The notes under the pieces are model-generated. The model had not been told where the DNA came from. It saw only the letters and a list, made by a program, of their open reading frames with translations, and made no database searches. Shown piece after piece: positions 56,712-64,000 of a DNA stretch of 64,000 nucleotides (the first letter of the stretch is position 1; each line of letters starts with the position of its first letter). The translations under genes were made by a program, and so were the position numbers. The stretch spans positions 2,356,001 through 2,420,000 of the forward strand of contig NZ_CP045915.1 in the NCBI RefSeq assembly GCF_009650095.1. Direction: 5' to 3'. This stretch comes from Gracilibacillus salitolerans. Its GTDB lineage: Bacteria; Bacillota; Bacilli; Bacillales; Amphibacillaceae.

Positions 56712-57623
56712 ATGGACGGAATTTTACCATTATGGAAAAATAAAGGTATGACATCACATGATTGTGTTTTTAAGGTTAGAAAAATACTCGGCACCAAAAA
56801 AGTAGGGCATACCGGTACACTGGATCCAGAAGTAGAAGGAGTATTGCCTATTTGTATAGGCGAGGCAACCAAAATTGTCCCATATTTAACGGATACGACG
56901 AAAACGTATCGAGCAACGGCAACATTGGGGATTTCCACTGATACAGAAGATCAAACAGGGGCAATACAAAATCAAGTAAATGTAGAAACTGAAATATCGT
57001 CTGAATCAATTAATAGTATATTACAGGAATTTTGTGGTGAAATTACACAACAAGTCCCTCTATATTCTGCAGTCAAAGTGAAAGGCAAAAAACTATATGA
57101 ATATGCAAGAGCGAATGAACCAGTTGAAAGACCTTTTCGTCAAGTAGAGATACACAATATTCGTTTTCTGTCTAGTAGATATGATAAAGTAGAAAAGAAA
57201 CAATCCATTGAATTGGAAGTTACCTGTTCTAAAGGTACCTATGTCCGTACATTATGTGTTGATATAGGTGAAAAGTTAGGATTTCCTTCCCATATGTCAC
57301 ATTTAGTGAGAATAGCTACTGGGAATTTGTCAGAGCAAGACACATATACTCTTGAACAAGTTCAAGAACACTTGGACAGTAATCAATCAGTACCTCTGTT
57401 ATCAATAAATAAGGTTCTTACCCATTTAGATGAATTGGAAATTGATGAAAAAACAAAGGAAAAAGTATTACATGGACAAAAATTACCATTGCCAAGCACA
57501 ATGCCTGATACGACTTTTTTCCGAGTGACATATCACGATCAAATTGTAGCTATTTATCAAATACACGATAATAAAAAAGAAATAAAACCAGCACGTGTTT
57601 TTAGATTTAATGAAAGAAAGTAG
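56712..57623 (+). CDS. truB: tRNA pseudouridine-55 synthase
   Basis: 303 aa. Makes pseudouridine 55 in tRNA. N-terminal GILPLWKNKGMTSHDCVFKV, catalytic D38 in VGHTGTLDPEVEGVLPICIG, then YRATATLGISTDTEDQTG, and the LEVTCSKGTYVRTLCVDIGE block. GGAGGTGA 7 nt before the ATG. ribF follows, as in B. subtilis truB-ribC. Confidence 0.97.
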   Translation: MDGILPLWKNKGMTSHDCVFKVRKILGTKKVGHTGTLDPEVEGVLPICIGEATKIVPYLTDTTKTYRATATLGISTDTEDQTGAIQNQVNVETEISSESINSILQEFCGEITQQVPLYSAVKVKGKKLYEYARANEPVERPFRQVEIHNIRFLSSRYDKVEKKQSIELEVTCSKGTYVRTLCVDIGEKLGFPSHMSHLVRIATGNLSEQDTYTLEQVQEHLDSNQSVPLLSINKVLTHLDELEIDEKTKEKVLHGQKLPLPSTMPDTTFFRVTYHDQIVAIYQIHDNKKEIKPARVFRFNERK

Positions 57624-57632
57624 GTGAAACAG

Positions 57633-58577
57633 GTGGAAGTGCAATCACTTGTATACCCCCATGACTTAAAGAAAGACAACCTGCCTGATACGGTGGCTGC
57701 TATTGGTTTCTTTGATGGGGTGCATAATGGACATCAAGCGGTAATTCAGCAAGCTATTAACATTGCTAGTCAAACGGGAAAAGAATCAGCTGTGATCACT
57801 TTTGATCCTCATCCTTCTGTAGTATTACAAAAGAACAAAGATCAAGTTCGTTATATTACACCTATTGAAGAAAAAATAAAGAGAATTGAATCACTTGGTG
57901 TGGATCGTTTATATATTATTCGATTTGATCAGGCATTAGCTAAGTTAACTCCAAAAGAATTTATTGATCATTTCATTGTAACCTTACATATATCTCATTT
58001 AGTCGCAGGATTTGATTTTACATTTGGACATAAAGGATCAGGTAACATGGAAAATATCCATGAGTTTATTGACAATGATCTTGAGGTAATAACTATCAAC
58101 CAGTTAGATTATCGAGAAGAAAAAATAAGTTCAACTAGAATTCGTAATGAATTGAAACAAGGGAATATGAAAACGGCAGAGATATTACTTGGCAGGCCTT
58201 ATTCCTTAACAGGCGAAGTCATTCATGGGGATAAACGTGGTCGAACAATTGGCTATCCAACTGCTAACTTAAAGATAGAAGATTATTATTTTTTGCCAAG
58301 AATAGGTGTATACGCTGTGGAAGTAAGAGTTGGGGAGAAGCAATATTACGGTATGGCGAATCTTGGTTATAATCCAACGTTTACTGACGATCGGGAAAAT
58401 ACAAAACTTGAAGTACACATTTTCGATTTTGATGAGAATATTTACGGAGAAAAAATAGATGTATATTGGAAAAAATATATTCGAGACGAAGAAAAATTCT
58501 CCGGAATTGATGAATTAGTGGAAAAGTTGAAAGATGACGAAGAGCAAAGTCGCGAATTTTTTGCAATAAATGAATAA
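57633..58577 (+). CDS. ribF: Bifunctional riboflavin kinase/FAD synthetase
   Basis: 314 aa from GTG 57633, with TAGGTGA upstream; GTG 57624 adds three residues. Converts riboflavin to FMN and FAD. FAD synthetase domain: AIGFFDGVHNGHQAVIQQAI and ISSTRIRNELKQGNMKTAEI. Riboflavin kinase domain: GDKRGRTIGYPTANLKIED (about 195-213) and GVYAVEVRVGEKQYYGMANL. B. subtilis calls this ribC. It ends 6-7 nt before the rpsO promoter. Confidence 0.96.
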   Translation: MEVQSLVYPHDLKKDNLPDTVAAIGFFDGVHNGHQAVIQQAINIASQTGKESAVITFDPHPSVVLQKNKDQVRYITPIEEKIKRIESLGVDRLYIIRFDQALAKLTPKEFIDHFIVTLHISHLVAGFDFTFGHKGSGNMENIHEFIDNDLEVITINQLDYREEKISSTRIRNELKQGNMKTAEILLGRPYSLTGEVIHGDKRGRTIGYPTANLKIEDYYFLPRIGVYAVEVRVGEKQYYGMANLGYNPTFTDDRENTKLEVHIFDFDENIYGEKIDVYWKKYIRDEEKFSGIDELVEKLKDDEEQSREFFAINE

Positions 58578-58583
58578 AACCAC

Positions 58584-58612
58584 TTGCATTTTAAGTCGAA
58601 AAGTTGTAACCT
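58584..58612 (+). promoter_or_regulatory. Probable rpsO promoter
   Basis: TTGCAT (58584-58589), a 17-nt spacer and TAACCT (58607-58612), directly after ribF. The -10 is weak at two positions. Confidence 0.5.
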
Positions 58613-58618
58613 TTAATA

Positions 58619-58704
58619 CGGAAACCATCCACTTGGCTATTCGATTTCTCCGTCGATTGCTAGGGGATTGGGGTTTCAAGCTGAAATATTAGGAGGTGAA
58701 TAGG
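58619..58704 (+). promoter_or_regulatory. Structured rpsO leader, possible S15 autoregulatory site
   Basis: GGAAACC (about 58620) can pair with GGTTTC (about 58673), enclosing an inner stem CTTGGC/GCTAGG (about 58632-58667) with a TCGA/TCGA helix on top. S15 is known to repress its own translation through leader structures in several bacterial groups, with differing RNAs. The fold here is a hand prediction. AGGAGGTGA follows before the ATG. Confidence 0.45.
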
Positions 58705-58974
58705 ATGGCTATTACACAAGAGCGTAAAAACGAAATTATTACTGAATACAAAACACATGAGAACGATACTGGTTCACCAGAAGTTCAAATTGCTGTCCTT
58801 ACTGAGGAAATCAATAATTTGAATAATCACTTACGTATTCATAAGAAAGATCACCACTCACGTCGTGGTCTATTAAAAATGGTAGGTAAACGTCGTAACT
58901 TGTTAAACTACTTACGTAACAAAGATGTTGCACGTTACCGTACATTAATTCAAAATTTAGGTTTACGTCGATAA
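58705..58974 (+). CDS. rpsO: 30S ribosomal protein S15
   Basis: 89 aa from ATG 58705 with AGGAGGTGAA upstream. Primary binder of 16S rRNA central domain: [60 protein letters not shown]. Canonical partner of pnp. Followed by a strong terminator. Confidence 0.99.
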   Translation: MAITQERKNEIITEYKTHENDTGSPEVQIAVLTEEINNLNNHLRIHKKDHHSRRGLLKMVGKRRNLLNYLRNKDVARYRTLIQNLGLRR

Positions 58975-58980
58975 ACCAAC

Positions 58981-59008
58981 AAAAAGCGGGAGTGATCCCG
59001 CTTTTTCT
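58981..59008 (+). terminator. Strong terminator after rpsO
   Basis: AAAAAGCGGGA (58981-58991) / TCCCGCTTTTT (58996-59006), GTGA tetraloop, perfect 11-bp stem with T tract. The 59009-59160 stretch is AT-rich with no recognised feature. Confidence 0.95.
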
Positions 59009-59166
59009 GTATGTAAAAAACTAGTGGAAATAATAACCTAATTAGGAATAAGAATATTTTTACTAAATATTGTTGTTGTTAAAGAAATAGATAACAAATT
59101 GTTTAATTCTAGGCAAAATAGAAAATACTAATATTATTCCGGATTTTGATTAATAAATGGAACTAG

Positions 59167-59195
59167 TTACATATGTGGAAACAACATGCTAAAAT
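59167..59195 (+). promoter_or_regulatory. Sigma-A promoter of pnp
   Basis: TTACAT (59167-59172), a 17-nt spacer and TAAAAT (59190-59195), 47 nt upstream of the pnp start. Confidence 0.65.
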
Positions 59196-59242
59196 AAAAG
59201 GTAGTAATGAACAAGCATAGTTGTTTTGAGAGGAGTACTATA

Positions 59243-61348
59243 ATGGTAGAAGAAAAGAAAGTATTTTCAACTGAAATTGCTGGTCAACCATTTCGTGTAG
59301 AGATTGGGGAACTGGCTAAGCAAGCAAATGGAGCATGTATGGTGCATTATGGTGACACAGCTGTATTAGCAACTGCAACAGCTTCAAAAGAACCAAAAGA
59401 TTTACCTTTCTTCCCGTTAACCGTCAATTATGAAGAACGATTATACGCAGTTGGTAAAATCCCTGGAGGATTCATTAAAAGAGAAGGTAGACCTAGCGAA
59501 AAAGCTGTATTAACATCAAGGTTGATTGACCGTCCGATCCGCCCACTGTTCCCAGATGGTTTTCGGAATGAGGTACAGGTAATTAGTACTGTTATGAGTG
59601 TGGATCAGAACTTACCATCTGAAATCGCAGCAATGATCGGTTCATCTATCGCTCTTAGTGTATCTGACATTCCTTTTGGAGGCCCGATTGCAGGTGTTGT
59701 GGTAGGAAGAGTAGACGGTAATTTTGTTATTAACCCAACATTGGAAGAACGTGAAAAAAGTGATATTGACCTTACTGTAGCTGGTACAAAAGATGCGATT
59801 AACATGGTAGAAGCAGGAGCAAACGAAGTACCGGAAGAAATTATGTTAGAAGCGATCATGTTTGGCCACGAAGAAATCAGACGGTTAATTGCCTTTCAAG
59901 AACAAATTATTGAAGCATTACAAGTAGAAAAAATGGAAATAAAATTATTCGAAGCTAATGATTCTATTGTAGAAGAAGTGGAAACGAAAGCAAAAGATCG
60001 ACTTGTAGACGCGATTCAAGTACAAGAAAAACATGCACGCGAGGAAGCAATTGAACAAGTAAAATCAGAAGTAAAAGCAGAATATGAAGAGGCTGATGCA
60101 GAAGCCGATACATTAAAACAAGTGGCGACTGTATTAGATAAGATTGTAAAAGAAGAAGTTCGTCGACTGATTACAAAAGAAAAAATACGTCCAGATGGAA
60201 GGAAAATTGATGAAATCAGATCGTTGTCTTCCAGAATTGGGGTATTACCTCGTACTCACGGTTCGGGACTGTTTACTCGTGGTCAAACACAAGCACTAAG
60301 CGTGTGTACGTTAGGAGCATTAGGCGATGTGCAAATTCTGGATGGTTTAGATGCAGAGGAATCAAAACGTTTTATGCATCACTATAATTTCCCATCTTTT
60401 AGTGTTGGGGAAACAGGACCAATCCGTGGACCAGGTCGACGTGAAATTGGGCATGGTGCATTAGGTGAGCGTGCCTTAGAAAAAGTAATACCAGATGAAA
60501 AAGAATTCCCGTATACAATACGTCTTGTTTCAGAAGTACTAGAATCTAATGGTTCTACGTCTCAAGCAAGTATTTGCGCAAGTACATTAGCCATGATGGA
60601 TGCAGGTGTACCTATAAAAGCACCGGTTGCAGGTATTGCCATGGGGCTTGTTAAATCTGGTGAAGACTACTCGATCTTAAGTGATATTCAGGGTATGGAA
60701 GACTTCTTAGGAGATATGGACTTTAAAGTAGCAGGTACAGAAAAAGGCGTTACAGCGTTGCAAATGGATATTAAGATTGAAGGTTTATCTCGCGAAATTC
60801 TTGAGGAAGCTCTAACACAAGCGAAGAAAGGTCGCATGCACATCCTTTCTCATATGTTAGAAACGATTCAAGAGCCGAAACATGAATTATCTGACTATGC
60901 TCCAAAAATTTTAACCATGGATATTAAACCAGATAAGATCCGTGATGTGATTGGACCAAGCGGTAAACAAATCAACCAAATTATTGAAGAAACTGGCGTT
61001 AAAATTGATATAGAACAAGATGGGCATGTCTTTATTTCTTCAATTGATTCAGAGATGAACAAAAAAGCTCAAAAATTAATTGAAGATATTGTTCGCGAAG
61101 TAGAAGTTGGACAAATGTATCTAGGTACGGTAAAACGTATTGAAAAATTTGGTGCATTCGTAGAGTTATTTAAGGGCAAAGAAGGACTAGTTCATATTTC
61201 TGAATTAGCGGAAGAGAGAATTGGCAAAGTAGAAGATGTTGTGTCAATTGGCGATCAGATTATGGTCAAAGTAAAAGAAATCGACCGTCAAGGACGCATC
61301 AACCTTTCAAGAAAAGCAGTACTAATCGAACAAAAAGAAAACAATTAA
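59243..61348 (+). CDS. pnp: Polyribonucleotide nucleotidyltransferase (PNPase)
   Basis: 701 aa from ATG 59243 (GAGAGGAG upstream); an in-frame ATG at 59207 is rejected because it lacks a ribosome site. 3'-5' phosphorolytic exoribonuclease of the degradation machinery. Two RNase PH domains (first with [20 protein letters not shown]; second with [20 protein letters not shown] and [20 protein letters not shown]), an all-alpha linker, then KH ([20 protein letters not shown]) and S1 ([28 protein letters not shown]) domains. Ends at a terminator. Confidence 0.99.
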   Translation: MVEEKKVFSTEIAGQPFRVEIGELAKQANGACMVHYGDTAVLATATASKEPKDLPFFPLTVNYEERLYAVGKIPGGFIKREGRPSEKAVLTSRLIDRPIRPLFPDGFRNEVQVISTVMSVDQNLPSEIAAMIGSSIALSVSDIPFGGPIAGVVVGRVDGNFVINPTLEEREKSDIDLTVAGTKDAINMVEAGANEVPEEIMLEAIMFGHEEIRRLIAFQEQIIEALQVEKMEIKLFEANDSIVEEVETKAKDRLVDAIQVQEKHAREEAIEQVKSEVKAEYEEADAEADTLKQVATVLDKIVKEEVRRLITKEKIRPDGRKIDEIRSLSSRIGVLPRTHGSGLFTRGQTQALSVCTLGALGDVQILDGLDAEESKRFMHHYNFPSFSVGETGPIRGPGRREIGHGALGERALEKVIPDEKEFPYTIRLVSEVLESNGSTSQASICASTLAMMDAGVPIKAPVAGIAMGLVKSGEDYSILSDIQGMEDFLGDMDFKVAGTEKGVTALQMDIKIEGLSREILEEALTQAKKGRMHILSHMLETIQEPKHELSDYAPKILTMDIKPDKIRDVIGPSGKQINQIIEETGVKIDIEQDGHVFISSIDSEMNKKAQKLIEDIVREVEVGQMYLGTVKRIEKFGAFVELFKGKEGLVHISELAEERIGKVEDVVSIGDQIMVKVKEIDRQGRINLSRKAVLIEQKENN

Positions 61349-61354
61349 TCCAAG

Positions 61355-61383
61355 AAGAAGCTGGCCAACCAGTTTCTTTTTTT
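61355..61383 (+). terminator. Intrinsic terminator after pnp
   Basis: AAGAAGCTGG (61355-61364) / CCAGTTTCTT (61369-61378), CCAA loop, one G-U pair, then T to 61383. Confidence 0.85.
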
Positions 61384-61421
61384 AAGCCTTCTTAAAGTAT
61401 AAAAAGAAGTACATAAAACAT

Positions 61422-61779
61422 AAACTGCGAAGTACCGTGTACATACATGGGTTTGCTTTCTTCCATTCTTTTCTTGATGAGTGCATAACCATCGCTGCGA
61501 AAAAATACTCCCTTTCCAGGGGCACGGCCTCAGCTAACTTTGCAAAGTGGATCTTCGGCTCGCGCTGTTTCCCCAGGGTGTCGCATTTTCCGAGTTTTGA
61601 CTAGTATTTTGGATTAGTGAGAAGAAAAGTCCCTTGATTATATATCCGAAGATTTTCTTTTTTCAACAATTAGAACATTAGAACCAGCGCAGTATTCTGC
61701 CGTAGCGAATGCTAGCACTCACCTTAAATGAGAATGGGAGGAAGCTACACCAAGTCAAATTTTCACAACTTTGCAGTTT
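61422..61779. repeat. Full-length terminal-inverted-repeat element (copy 3)
   Basis: AAACTGCGAA (61422-61431) and TTGCAGTTT (61771-61779) bound 358 bp, nearly the size of copy 2 and very similar to it up to about 61700 (e.g. GCATAACCATCGCTGCG, CCTTGATTATATATCCGAAG). The right third diverges more. Core palindrome is worn compared with copy 2 (CGCATTTTCCGAG). It occupies the place where ylxY lies in B. subtilis; it contains no remnant of that gene that I can see. Confidence 0.85.
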
Positions 61780-61834
61780 TTATATACTAAGATTCCGGTT
61801 AGACTTATAGCATTGAATATAGGGGGATTTGGAT

Positions 61835-63058
61835 TTGTTACATCGTAAGGAATGCAGTAATGGTATGCGAATTGTATTGGAAGAAGTCACTTCTGTCAGA
61901 TCAGTAACTATCGGTATATGGGTCAAAACCGGTTCAAGAGAAGAGGCTCCAGAACTAAACGGCATATCTCATTTTATCGAGCATATGTTATTTAAAGGAA
62001 CAGAAAATCGAACTTCACAGGAAATCGCTGAGGCATTTGATGGTATTGGTGGCGAAATTAATGCTTTCACTTCAAAGGAATATACCTGCTATTATGCAAA
62101 AGTTATCGATACTCATAAAGAAATGGCTATTGAAATTTTAGCAGATATGTTACTTCATTCTACTTTTGATCAAACAGAGATCGAAAGAGAAAAGAAAGTA
62201 GTGTTAGAAGAAATCAATATGACAGAGGACACGCCAGACGATATTATCCATGATTTATTAGCAGAAGCAGCTTATCAACAACATCCGTTGGCAAAACCAA
62301 TATTAGGGTCAAAATCTACCGTTAATCAGCTGTCACAACAGGATATGTTTCAATATCTTCAAAGTCAATATATTCCTGAGAACATTGTGGTATCAATCGC
62401 CGGTAATGCGAATTACAGTTTTATTAAAACAGTGGAAGACACTCTTTCAGTAGAGAGAAATAGCTCATTAACCTCGAGTAGGGAATATTCGAGCAAACCT
62501 GGATTTTATCACAAACAAATATCTCAAACGAAAGAAACGGAACAAGCCCACCTCTGCTTGGGATATGAAGGTGTTGGAATTGAAAACGAGCTTGAATACG
62601 CCATGTTAATTGTTAATAATGTGCTAGGTGGCAGTATGAGTTCCAGGTTGTTTCAAGAAATTAGAGAAAAAGCAGGAATGGCATACTCAATCTTTTCATA
62701 TCATAGCTCTTTTATTGATAGTGGCTTATTAACCATCTATGCCGGAACATCGAAAAATCAGTTGTATATTGTCCAAGATAAAATTCAACATATTGTAGAT
62801 CAGTTAAGAAAATATGGTTTGACTAATAAAGAGTGGGAAAACAGTAAAGAACAATTAAAAGGACTTTATATGTTAAGTCTGGAAAGTACTAACAGCAAAA
62901 TGAGTCGAAATGCGAGGAATGAATTGTTGTTACAAACCCATCCTTCCCTCGATGATATCATGAAAAAAATTGATAAAGTAAGATTAGATGATGTACAACA
63001 TATTCTCAATACACTACAGTCTGACCGAGCGGCAACTGCCATTATTTCACCTGAATAA
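61835..63058 (+). CDS. mlpA: M16-family zinc peptidase MlpA (YmxG)
   Basis: 407 aa. Start TTG 61835 is chosen because AGGGGG lies 8 nt upstream and the resulting N-terminus (MLHRKECSNGMRIVLEE) aligns in length with B. subtilis MlpA; TTG 61829 is too close to the ribosome site. Inverted zinc motif HFIEH (46-50) in NGISHFIEHMLFKGT, downstream acidic ligand region EREKKVVLEEINM, and the C-terminal half with GGSMSSRLFQEIREKAGMAY. M16 peptidases degrade small peptides. Pairs with ymxH. Confidence 0.96.
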   Translation: MLHRKECSNGMRIVLEEVTSVRSVTIGIWVKTGSREEAPELNGISHFIEHMLFKGTENRTSQEIAEAFDGIGGEINAFTSKEYTCYYAKVIDTHKEMAIEILADMLLHSTFDQTEIEREKKVVLEEINMTEDTPDDIIHDLLAEAAYQQHPLAKPILGSKSTVNQLSQQDMFQYLQSQYIPENIVVSIAGNANYSFIKTVEDTLSVERNSSLTSSREYSSKPGFYHKQISQTKETEQAHLCLGYEGVGIENELEYAMLIVNNVLGGSMSSRLFQEIREKAGMAYSIFSYHSSFIDSGLLTIYAGTSKNQLYIVQDKIQHIVDQLRKYGLTNKEWENSKEQLKGLYMLSLESTNSKMSRNARNELLLQTHPSLDDIMKKIDKVRLDDVQHILNTLQSDRAATAIISPE

Positions 63059-63077
63059 CAGATTGGAGGTGGCAAAG

Positions 63078-63317
63078 ATGCGTTTTAATGATTTGAGCAG
63101 CAAAGAGTTGATAGACTTAACTACAGGGTCCAGACTAGGTGTTTTAGGACAGACAGATCTTGAAATCGATGAAAAGACTGGACAAATCATTTCTTTTACC
63201 ATTCCACAATACAGCATGTTTGGATTAAGAAAGTCAGAGTCCTATTCACGGATTGATTGGAATCAAATCAAAAAAGTTGGAGACGATATGATTATTGTGG
63301 AGACAGAGGAAGTTTAA
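63078..63317 (+). CDS. ymxH: YlmC/YmxH-family PRC-barrel sporulation protein
   Basis: 79 aa from ATG 63078 (GGAGGTGG upstream). PRC-barrel-like fold of the YlmC/YmxH family: MRFNDLSSKELIDLTTGSRL, then IDEKTGQIISFTIP and SYSRIDWNQIKKVGDDMIIV. Function not established; associated with sporulation genes. 19 nt after mlpA and ends in a strong terminator before dpaA. Confidence 0.93.
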   Translation: MRFNDLSSKELIDLTTGSRLGVLGQTDLEIDEKTGQIISFTIPQYSMFGLRKSESYSRIDWNQIKKVGDDMIIVETEEV

Positions 63318-63347
63318 AAAACGGAGCTAATTGAAGCTTCGTTTTTT
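63316..63347 (+). terminator. Strong terminator after ymxH
   Basis: AAAAAACGGAGCT (63316-63328) / AGCTTCGTTTTTT (63335-63347), 6-nt loop, 13 pairs with one G-U. It overlaps the ymxH stop and isolates dpaA from mlpA-ymxH. Confidence 0.92.
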
Positions 63348-63410
63348 GTATGGTATTGAATGGAATATCAACTTTACAATACCCACTAATGTTACCCACC
63401 TATATGTCAA

Positions 63411-63485
63411 TATCGACTATTCCTCGCCATGTTTCCTTTATCCTCCTACGTTTCCATACACCGCATTCGGCTTTTCTTAATTCCT
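63411..63485. repeat. Decayed family-B intergenic repeat (copy 2)
   Basis: Shares with the 38430-38600 repeat the order ATTCC...CCTCC...CTACGTTTC...GCTTTTCTTAA, with many substitutions. Judged by eye. No coding frame. Confidence 0.4.
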
Positions 63486-63502
63486 AGGGTATTTGCCCCT
63501 TC

Positions 63503-63529
63503 ACTTCTGTTCCGTGTTTTCATATGATA
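63503..63529 (+). promoter_or_regulatory. Sigma-K-like promoter of dpaA
   Basis: AC (63503-63504), 16-nt spacer and CATATGATA (63521-63529), which fits the sigma-K consensus (AC, 16-17 nt, CATANNNTA) fully. B. subtilis spoVF is transcribed by sigma-K in the mother cell, so position and type agree. Confidence 0.65.
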
Positions 63530-63579
63530 ATTTTAGATAAGATTTAATTGTTTAGATAGAGATTTGGTGAGGTGACAAG

Positions 63580-64000
63580 ATGCAGAAGACTAAAGATATT
63601 GCTATTATTGGTGGCGATGCACGTTATTTGCCTTTAATACACGCACTTAAAACAATTGATAATCTAAGGATTCGTATATTAGGTTTTGAACAAGTAGAGC
63701 AAAGTTATACGGGTGTCATGCAGTCAACGATCGAGAATTTAGATACATCTCAATTAGATGGTATCATTTTACCAATTACAGGTATAGATGATGATGGTTA
63801 TGTCGAAACAATGTTCTCCAATGAAAAAATACAATTAACGGAAGAGTGGTTTCAGTCTTTACCAGAAAATTGTGTAGTGTTCACTGGAATATCCAATCAA
63901 AAACTGGATCAGTATATTGAAAAAAATGATTTACAGTTAATTAAATTAATGGAAAGAAATGACGTCGCTATTTATAATTCAATTCCGACTGCTGAAGGAG
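63580..64000 (+). CDS. dpaA: Dipicolinate synthase subunit A, 5' part
   Basis: 140 codons are visible before the right edge. The product makes dipicolinic acid, the calcium chelate of the spore core, in the mother cell; the window therefore comes from a spore former. Start ATG 63580 with GAGGTGA upstream. N-terminal Rossmann-like motif DIAIIGGDARYLPLIHALKT, then LDGIILPITGIDDDGYVETM and LMERNDVAIYNSIPTAEG, all close to B. subtilis SpoVFA. The next gene should be dpaB, outside the window. Confidence 0.96.
   Translation, partial: MQKTKDIAIIGGDARYLPLIHALKTIDNLRIRILGFEQVEQSYTGVMQSTIENLDTSQLDGIILPITGIDDDGYVETMFSNEKIQLTEEWFQSLPENCVVFTGISNQKLDQYIEKNDLQLIKLMERNDVAIYNSIPTAEG

Overview
The window is a low-GC Firmicutes chromosome segment whose gene order follows the Bacillus subtilis smf(dprA)-topA ... 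spoVFA region almost gene for gene. Family-level identity (PolC-type polymerase, CodY, SigD, a 32-gene fla/che operon, FliY, CheC/CheD, dipicolinate synthase) points to a motile, endospore-forming member of the Bacillaceae. The AT-rich coding style and the dispersed intergenic repeats resemble those of halophilic or alkaliphilic genera of that family, but the genus cannot be fixed from the sequence alone. Every gene seen is on the + strand.

Layout: (1) 1-7381, the end of dprA, topA, then xerC-hslV-hslU-codY closed by a strong terminator. trmFO, which sits between topA and xerC in B. subtilis, is absent and its place holds a composite repeat. (2) 7382-36496, a fla/che operon driven by a good sigma-A promoter at 7726-7754. 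It encodes rod, MS-ring, switch, export apparatus, hook, FlhF/FlhG, the CheB-A-W-C-D/CheY chemotaxis set and SigD, and ends with a FapA-like protein, a small unknown protein and a SwrB-like protein. (3) 36558-46201, translation and envelope genes: rpsB, tsf, pyrH, frr, uppS, cdsA, dxr, rseP, proS. (4) 46700-58577, polC, then the rimP-nusA-rnpM-ylxQ-infB-ylxP-rbfA operon with a long structured leader, then truB-ribF. (5) 58584-64000, rpsO with a structured leader, pnp, the M16 peptidase gene mlpA, ymxH, and the 5' part of dpaA preceded by a sigma-K-like promoter. ylxY, normally between pnp and mlpA, is missing and replaced by a repeat copy.

The genes are ordinary core genes; I found no defence island, prophage, CRISPR array, tRNA or rRNA. 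The interesting material is between genes. A family of non-coding elements with terminal inverted repeats (core AACTGCGAA) occurs at least five times, always just after a transcription unit. An apparently hairpin-bridged ribosome-binding site precedes swrD: a perfect 12-bp stem lies between a strong Shine-Dalgarno and the ATG, leaving an effective 7-nt spacing. The rimP-nusA leader of about 370 nt holds at least three hairpins, one a perfect 17-bp stem, and a possible three-way-junction structure lies just upstream of its promoter. HslV has Asp rather than Ser or Thr after the initiator Met.
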